Shown here piece after piece: positions 7,416 through 10,005 of a DNA stretch of 10,005 nucleotides (position 1 is the stretch's first letter; the number at the start of each line of letters is the position of its first letter). Under the pieces are notes generated by a model. The model was not told where the DNA came from. It saw only the letters and a list, made by a program, of their open reading frames with translations, and did not search any database. Origin of the DNA: Brucellaceae bacterium (GTDB taxonomy: Bacteria; Pseudomonadota; Alphaproteobacteria; Rhizobiales; Rhizobiaceae). A program made the translations under genes and the position numbers. The stretch spans positions 1 through 10,005 of the forward strand of contig JAIRVW010000212.1 in assembly GCA_031253705.1 (NCBI GenBank), in the 5' to 3' direction.

Positions 7416-8015
7416 CTTATCTTTATGGGCAAATACCGGTGTTGTGCCCACCCATAATTCACGTGCACTGACTGTACCGACATTACGGGCGCGATGGGGC
7501 AGGGATGACGGAAAATGCAGCGTATCACCGGCTTTCAGATGATATTCTTTACCGTTAATCTCATAAACCAGCTCACCTTCAATCAGATAAAGAAAATCTT
7601 CGCCCTCATGCGTGGTCATTTCTGAGGTATAACCGACCGGTACATGGGTGATGCAACCGGTGAGCTGCGCACCGGGAAAACCATGTTCGATCAGTTCATA
7701 AACGCGTTCCGGCGATTCAATATTATATGTCTGGCGGGTTGCTGCGCGGGAGACAATTGAATGTTCGTGCGGTGGCGGTTGCTTGAGAAAACTATCAATG
7801 CTGGTGCCGAGCGCATTGGCCACATTATAGAGCGTCATCAGGGACGGTGTTGAAATGCCACGCTCAATCTGGCTGATAAAGCCTTCTGTCAGTCCCGCCT
7901 GCTGAGCGACATCTTTCATGGTCATGCCGATGGCTTTGCGGCGCTGGCGCAACAATGTGCCAAGGCTTTCCTGAACATCAGATGGGCTTTGTCCGGTAGT
8001 TTCTTTCGGCTTCAT
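7410..8015 (-). CDS. XRE-family HTH plus cupin transcriptional regulator
   Basis: A 201-residue regulator from ATG 8015. Residues about 18-77 form a lambda-repressor-type helix-turn-helix (LGTLLRQRRKAIGMTMKDVAQQAGLTEGFISQIERG-x-STPSL). A linker and a C-terminal cupin domain follow at about 115-195, with THEGEDFLYLIEGELVYEINGKEYHLKAGDTLHFPSSLPHRARN. His136 and the later PH-R-x-RN match cupin motifs 1 and 2, which often bind a small effector. The longer ATG at 8048 directly abuts the dyad at 8049-8067 and has no Shine-Dalgarno site, whereas ATG 8015 follows GTGGAAA at good spacing. The gene sits between two importers and faces operon 2 divergently. I infer that it represses itself and both operons through the shared CTTTAG-N5-CTAA motif. 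Relatives often control amine, amino acid or peptide uptake, but the effector is unknown. Confidence 0.88.
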   Translation of the reverse strand: MKPKETTGQSPSDVQESLGTLLRQRRKAIGMTMKDVAQQAGLTEGFISQIERGISTPSLMTLYNVANALGTSIDSFLKQPPPHEHSIVSRAATRQTYNIESPERVYELIEHGFPGAQLTGCITHVPVGYTSEMTTHEGEDFLYLIEGELVYEINGKEYHLKAGDTLHFPSSLPHRARNVGTVSARELWVGTTPVFAHKDKK

Positions 8016-8048
8016 ATTGGTTTCCACTTGACTCGCATTCGCCAACAT

Positions 8049-8067
8049 ACTTTAGTGTAACTAAAGT
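8049..8067. promoter_or_regulatory. Operator candidate at the XRE-cupin promoter (site 2)
   Basis: ACTTTAGT and ACTAAAGT form a perfect 8-bp dyad with a 3-nt centre, sharing the CTTTAG-N5-CTAAAG core of site 1. On the minus strand, a TTGAGC (8093-8098) and GATAAA (8069-8074) pair spaced 18 bp apart would place the transcription start at about 8062, inside this dyad. That arrangement suits autorepression. Confidence 0.7.
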
Positions 8068-8068
8068 T

Positions 8069-8098
8069 TTTATCCTGTATTCGTTAAAAATGGCTCAA
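8069..8098 (-). promoter_or_regulatory. Candidate promoter of the XRE-cupin gene
   Basis: On the minus strand, TTGAGC (revcomp of 8093-8098) and GATAAA (revcomp of 8069-8074) are separated by 18 bp. Each matches four of six consensus positions. The predicted start, about 8062, leaves a roughly 47-nt leader to ATG 8015 and falls inside site 2. Confidence 0.45.
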
Positions 8099-8123
8099 AA
8101 CTTTAGATAGGCTAATATAGTTT
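8097..8123. promoter_or_regulatory. Degenerate operator candidate upstream of importer operon 2 (site 3)
   Basis: AAAACTTTAG-ATAGG-CTAATATAGTTT keeps a perfect left half-site and the same 5-bp spacer, but only CTAA of the right half. Its centre (8109) is 51 bp from that of site 2 (8058), close to five helical turns, so dimers at the two sites could sit on one DNA face. TAATAT at 8113-8118 is a possible -10 box for the rightward gene, though no good -35 box accompanies it. Confidence 0.5.
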
Positions 8124-8219
8124 CGCCTGATGCATAGCGTTTCATAGTCAGTTTGTCGACAATGAATCGGCAGCTGACTGTACTCCTGCAACAGACGGAT
8201 CACCGACTGGGAGGTCAGC

Positions 8220-9800
8220 ATGAGGAAATGGACAGCGCTGTTATTGGGAGCAGCTTTTGTTTGCGGCAGTTTTGCTCCCGCAGTTCAGGCAGCAGAGCGC
8301 GGCGGTAAGATGATCTTTGCGCGCTACGATGACAGTACTGTTATCGATCCGGTCTATGCTGACCGAAATCCGGATATCTGGCTGGTTACCAGTCTTTATG
8401 AAACATTGTTGCGCAATGATCGTGACGGAAAAATCGTACCGGCTTTGGCGGAAAACTACACGGTTTCGCCGGATGGTAAGGCTATTGTGCTGAATCTGCG
8501 TGCAGGGCTGAAATTCTCGGATGGTACTCCGCTGAGCGGTGAAGATGTGGTGTTCTCACTGGATCGTGCGCGCGACAGCAGTCTTGGCCCGTGGGCGGGT
8601 CTGCTGGGCTCTGTCGATGCAGTAAGCGCTGACGGCAACACGATTACAATCAGCCTGAAAAACCCTGATCCGACACTTCTGGCAGTGTTGGCGAGTTTTA
8701 ACACTGCAATTGTACCGAAAGCGGCCTTCAGCAAAGCGGAAGGACAGAGCGATCAGGATAAATCACGTGCATTTTTCCTGAAAGGCCAGACGGGTTCCGG
8801 CCCGTTTATTATGGCTGAGCGCAGTCAGGGGTCGCGTATGGTTTTCAAGCGCAATCCGAATTATTGGCGTGCCGGTGAAGACGGGCAGGCGCTGCCTTAT
8901 CTTGATGAGGTGGAGTTTCTGATTATTCCGGATGATGCGACGCGCATTCTCAAACTGCAGGCCGGTGAGGTTGACGGAGCAGAATTTATTCCGTTTTCAC
9001 GGGTTGCTGAGCTGAATACACAGACGCAGATTAAAGCCGAGTTGTTTCCTTCAAGCCGGATTGTCTATGCACCGATCAATACCCGTACCAAACGCGCGGA
9101 CGGCAGCGATAATCCGCTGCACGACAAGCGTGTGCGGCAGGCGCTGAATTACGCGACCAATAAGGATATATTGGTTCAGCTGATTACATATGGCGCCGGT
9201 ACACCGATGACATCGCTTATGGCCGCATCCACCAATCTGCATTACGGGCCGCAGCCGCTCTATGTTTATGATCTGGCGAAAGCCAAGGCTCTGCTGGAAG
9301 AGGCCGGTTTTAGCAACGGTTTTGAAATTAAGCTGACAACATTGGCGGGCAGTGCGGAGGATTCCACCTTATTCACTGCCTTGCAGCAAATGTGGGCACC
9401 GCTTGGTGTGAAGCTGGTGGTGGAACAGGTCGATAATCCGACACGCGGGGCAAAAAACCGTTCCGGTGAATTCGATCTGCACACCTATGGCTGGGCGAAT
9501 GATATTAATGATCCGGCACAGGTTACCGGCTGGCTCGGCTATTATAATATCCGCCAATCCGTTGGTACCGGCTGGAATAATGCGGAATTTAACACATTAT
9601 TCGAGGCTTCAAATACGGAAGCTGATCCGGCCAAACGTAAGGATCAGTATGAGCAGATGCAGAAAATCTACGCGGATGAGGCACCGCTTCTGTTCCTGTT
9701 TGAGACACCTTTCTCAACGGCTCTGTCAAAATCTGTTGAAGGCTATGTGCAGACACCGCTCGGCATCAATGATTTCGCCTCTGCATGGAAGCAGAAATAA
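8220..9800 (+). CDS. ABC importer substrate-binding protein, peptide family (SBP_bac_5), operon 2
   Basis: A second periplasmic receptor of the Dpp/Opp family, 526 residues from ATG 8220, preceded by GGGAGG (8209-8214) at 5-nt spacing. The signal peptide MRKWTALLLGAAFVCGSFAPAVQA is cleaved before AERGG. Its cysteine is not in a proper lipobox. Family motifs are DSTVIDPVYADRN, SLYETLLRNDRDGKIVPALAENYTVSPDGK, LRAGLKFSDGTPLSGEDVVFSLDRA, TGSGPFIMAER at about 191 followed by FKRNPNYW, RVRQALNYATNKD and LYVYDLAKAKALLEEAGF. It shares the family fold with the first binding protein but is clearly diverged and not a recent duplicate, so a different cargo is likely. It lies divergent to the XRE-cupin gene and upstream of its own permease gene, so it starts a second importer operon. 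Confidence 0.94.
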   Translation: MRKWTALLLGAAFVCGSFAPAVQAAERGGKMIFARYDDSTVIDPVYADRNPDIWLVTSLYETLLRNDRDGKIVPALAENYTVSPDGKAIVLNLRAGLKFSDGTPLSGEDVVFSLDRARDSSLGPWAGLLGSVDAVSADGNTITISLKNPDPTLLAVLASFNTAIVPKAAFSKAEGQSDQDKSRAFFLKGQTGSGPFIMAERSQGSRMVFKRNPNYWRAGEDGQALPYLDEVEFLIIPDDATRILKLQAGEVDGAEFIPFSRVAELNTQTQIKAELFPSSRIVYAPINTRTKRADGSDNPLHDKRVRQALNYATNKDILVQLITYGAGTPMTSLMAASTNLHYGPQPLYVYDLAKAKALLEEAGFSNGFEIKLTTLAGSAEDSTLFTALQQMWAPLGVKLVVEQVDNPTRGAKNRSGEFDLHTYGWANDINDPAQVTGWLGYYNIRQSVGTGWNNAEFNTLFEASNTEADPAKRKDQYEQMQKIYADEAPLLFLFETPFSTALSKSVEGYVQTPLGINDFASAWKQK

Positions 9801-9816
9801 CGGCTGACAGTATGTG

Positions 9817-9850
9817 CTGACCGGAGCGCATCCGGTCAGTCCCGCTTTTT
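9817..9850 (+). terminator. Hairpin terminator/attenuator after the second binding protein
   Basis: CTGACCGGA at 9817-9825 pairs perfectly with TCCGGTCAG at 9831-9839 around a 5-nt loop, and CCCGCTTTTT follows. It lies between the binding-protein gene and its permease gene. The first operon has a hairpin in the same place, so partial termination to favour receptor expression is likely. Confidence 0.7.
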
Positions 9851-9875
9851 CATATGCTCGCTTCATGTCTGTTTG

Positions 9876-9893
9876 CAGTGCCTGCAGGCACTG
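9876..9893. repeat. Perfect 18-bp palindrome before permease of operon 2
   Basis: CAGTGCCTGCAGGCACTG is fully self-complementary with no spacer. It lies 39 bp before the permease start and has no T run. It may be a regulator site or a processing hairpin; no other copy was seen in the window. Confidence 0.55.
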
Positions 9894-9931
9894 TGAACCG
9901 GCATGTCAGCATTCTTTGCAAAGTTTCTGCT

Positions 9932-10005
9932 ATGCCCTCGCTGTCTTATCTTTTTTCCCGTTTGTTACAGATCATTCCGACGTTCCTGCTGGTGATGATC
10001 TTTAT
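9932..10005 (+). CDS. ABC importer permease, DppB/OppB-like, N-terminal fragment (operon 2, partial)
   Basis: An open frame runs from ATG 9932 to the window edge (MPSLSYLFSRLLQIIPTFLLVMIF). The R-L-L-Q-x-IPT-x-LLV-x-x-x-F pattern is the typical first membrane segment of DppB/OppB-type permeases, and the position right after a binding-protein gene fits. No strong Shine-Dalgarno sequence precedes the ATG, so the exact start is uncertain. The gene continues outside the window. Confidence 0.8.
   Translation, partial: MPSLSYLFSRLLQIIPTFLLVMIF

Noticed and set aside
8146..8179. AGTCAG/CTGACT hairpin in the leader of operon 2
   Set aside because: Only six base pairs with a 22-nt loop; expected by chance in a leader of this size.

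Overview
The window looks like chromosomal DNA of an alphaproteobacterium of the order Hyphomicrobiales, most likely close to Brucella/Ochrobactrum/Pseudochrobactrum. This rests on an Omp2b-type porin with the family's hallmark N-terminus, a HutC-type regulator and the overall gene style. The genus is inference. No mobile element, CRISPR array, tRNA or rRNA was seen.

Layout: (1) 1-279, the 3' end of a HutC-like histidine-utilisation repressor, followed by a bidirectional hairpin terminator. (2) 490-1659, minus strand, a porin convergent with hutC. (3) 1660-2164, a 505-bp intergenic region containing a perfect 15+15-bp inverted repeat (operator candidate) and a probable long leader. (4) 2165-7393, a five-gene ABC importer operon of the peptide/nickel/opine (Dpp/Opp/Nik-like) family: binding protein, two permeases and two ATPases. 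The genes are tightly packed except for a hairpin gap after the binding protein. (5) 7410-8015, minus strand, an XRE-cupin transcription regulator convergent with the operon. (6) 8049-8219, a divergent control region with two more copies of the operator motif. (7) 8220-9800, a second, diverged peptide-family binding protein, then a hairpin terminator, a palindrome and the start of its permease (9932 to the window edge).

The most coherent story is a small local regulon. The motif ACTTTAG-N5-CTAA(AGT) occurs as a perfect or near-perfect dyad upstream of importer operon 1, at the predicted transcription start of the XRE-cupin gene, and in degenerate form upstream of importer operon 2. I infer that the XRE-cupin protein represses itself and both importers, probably in response to a small molecule related to what they carry. 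The cargo cannot be read from the sequence. All genes belong to known families; the possible novelty is the regulatory wiring.
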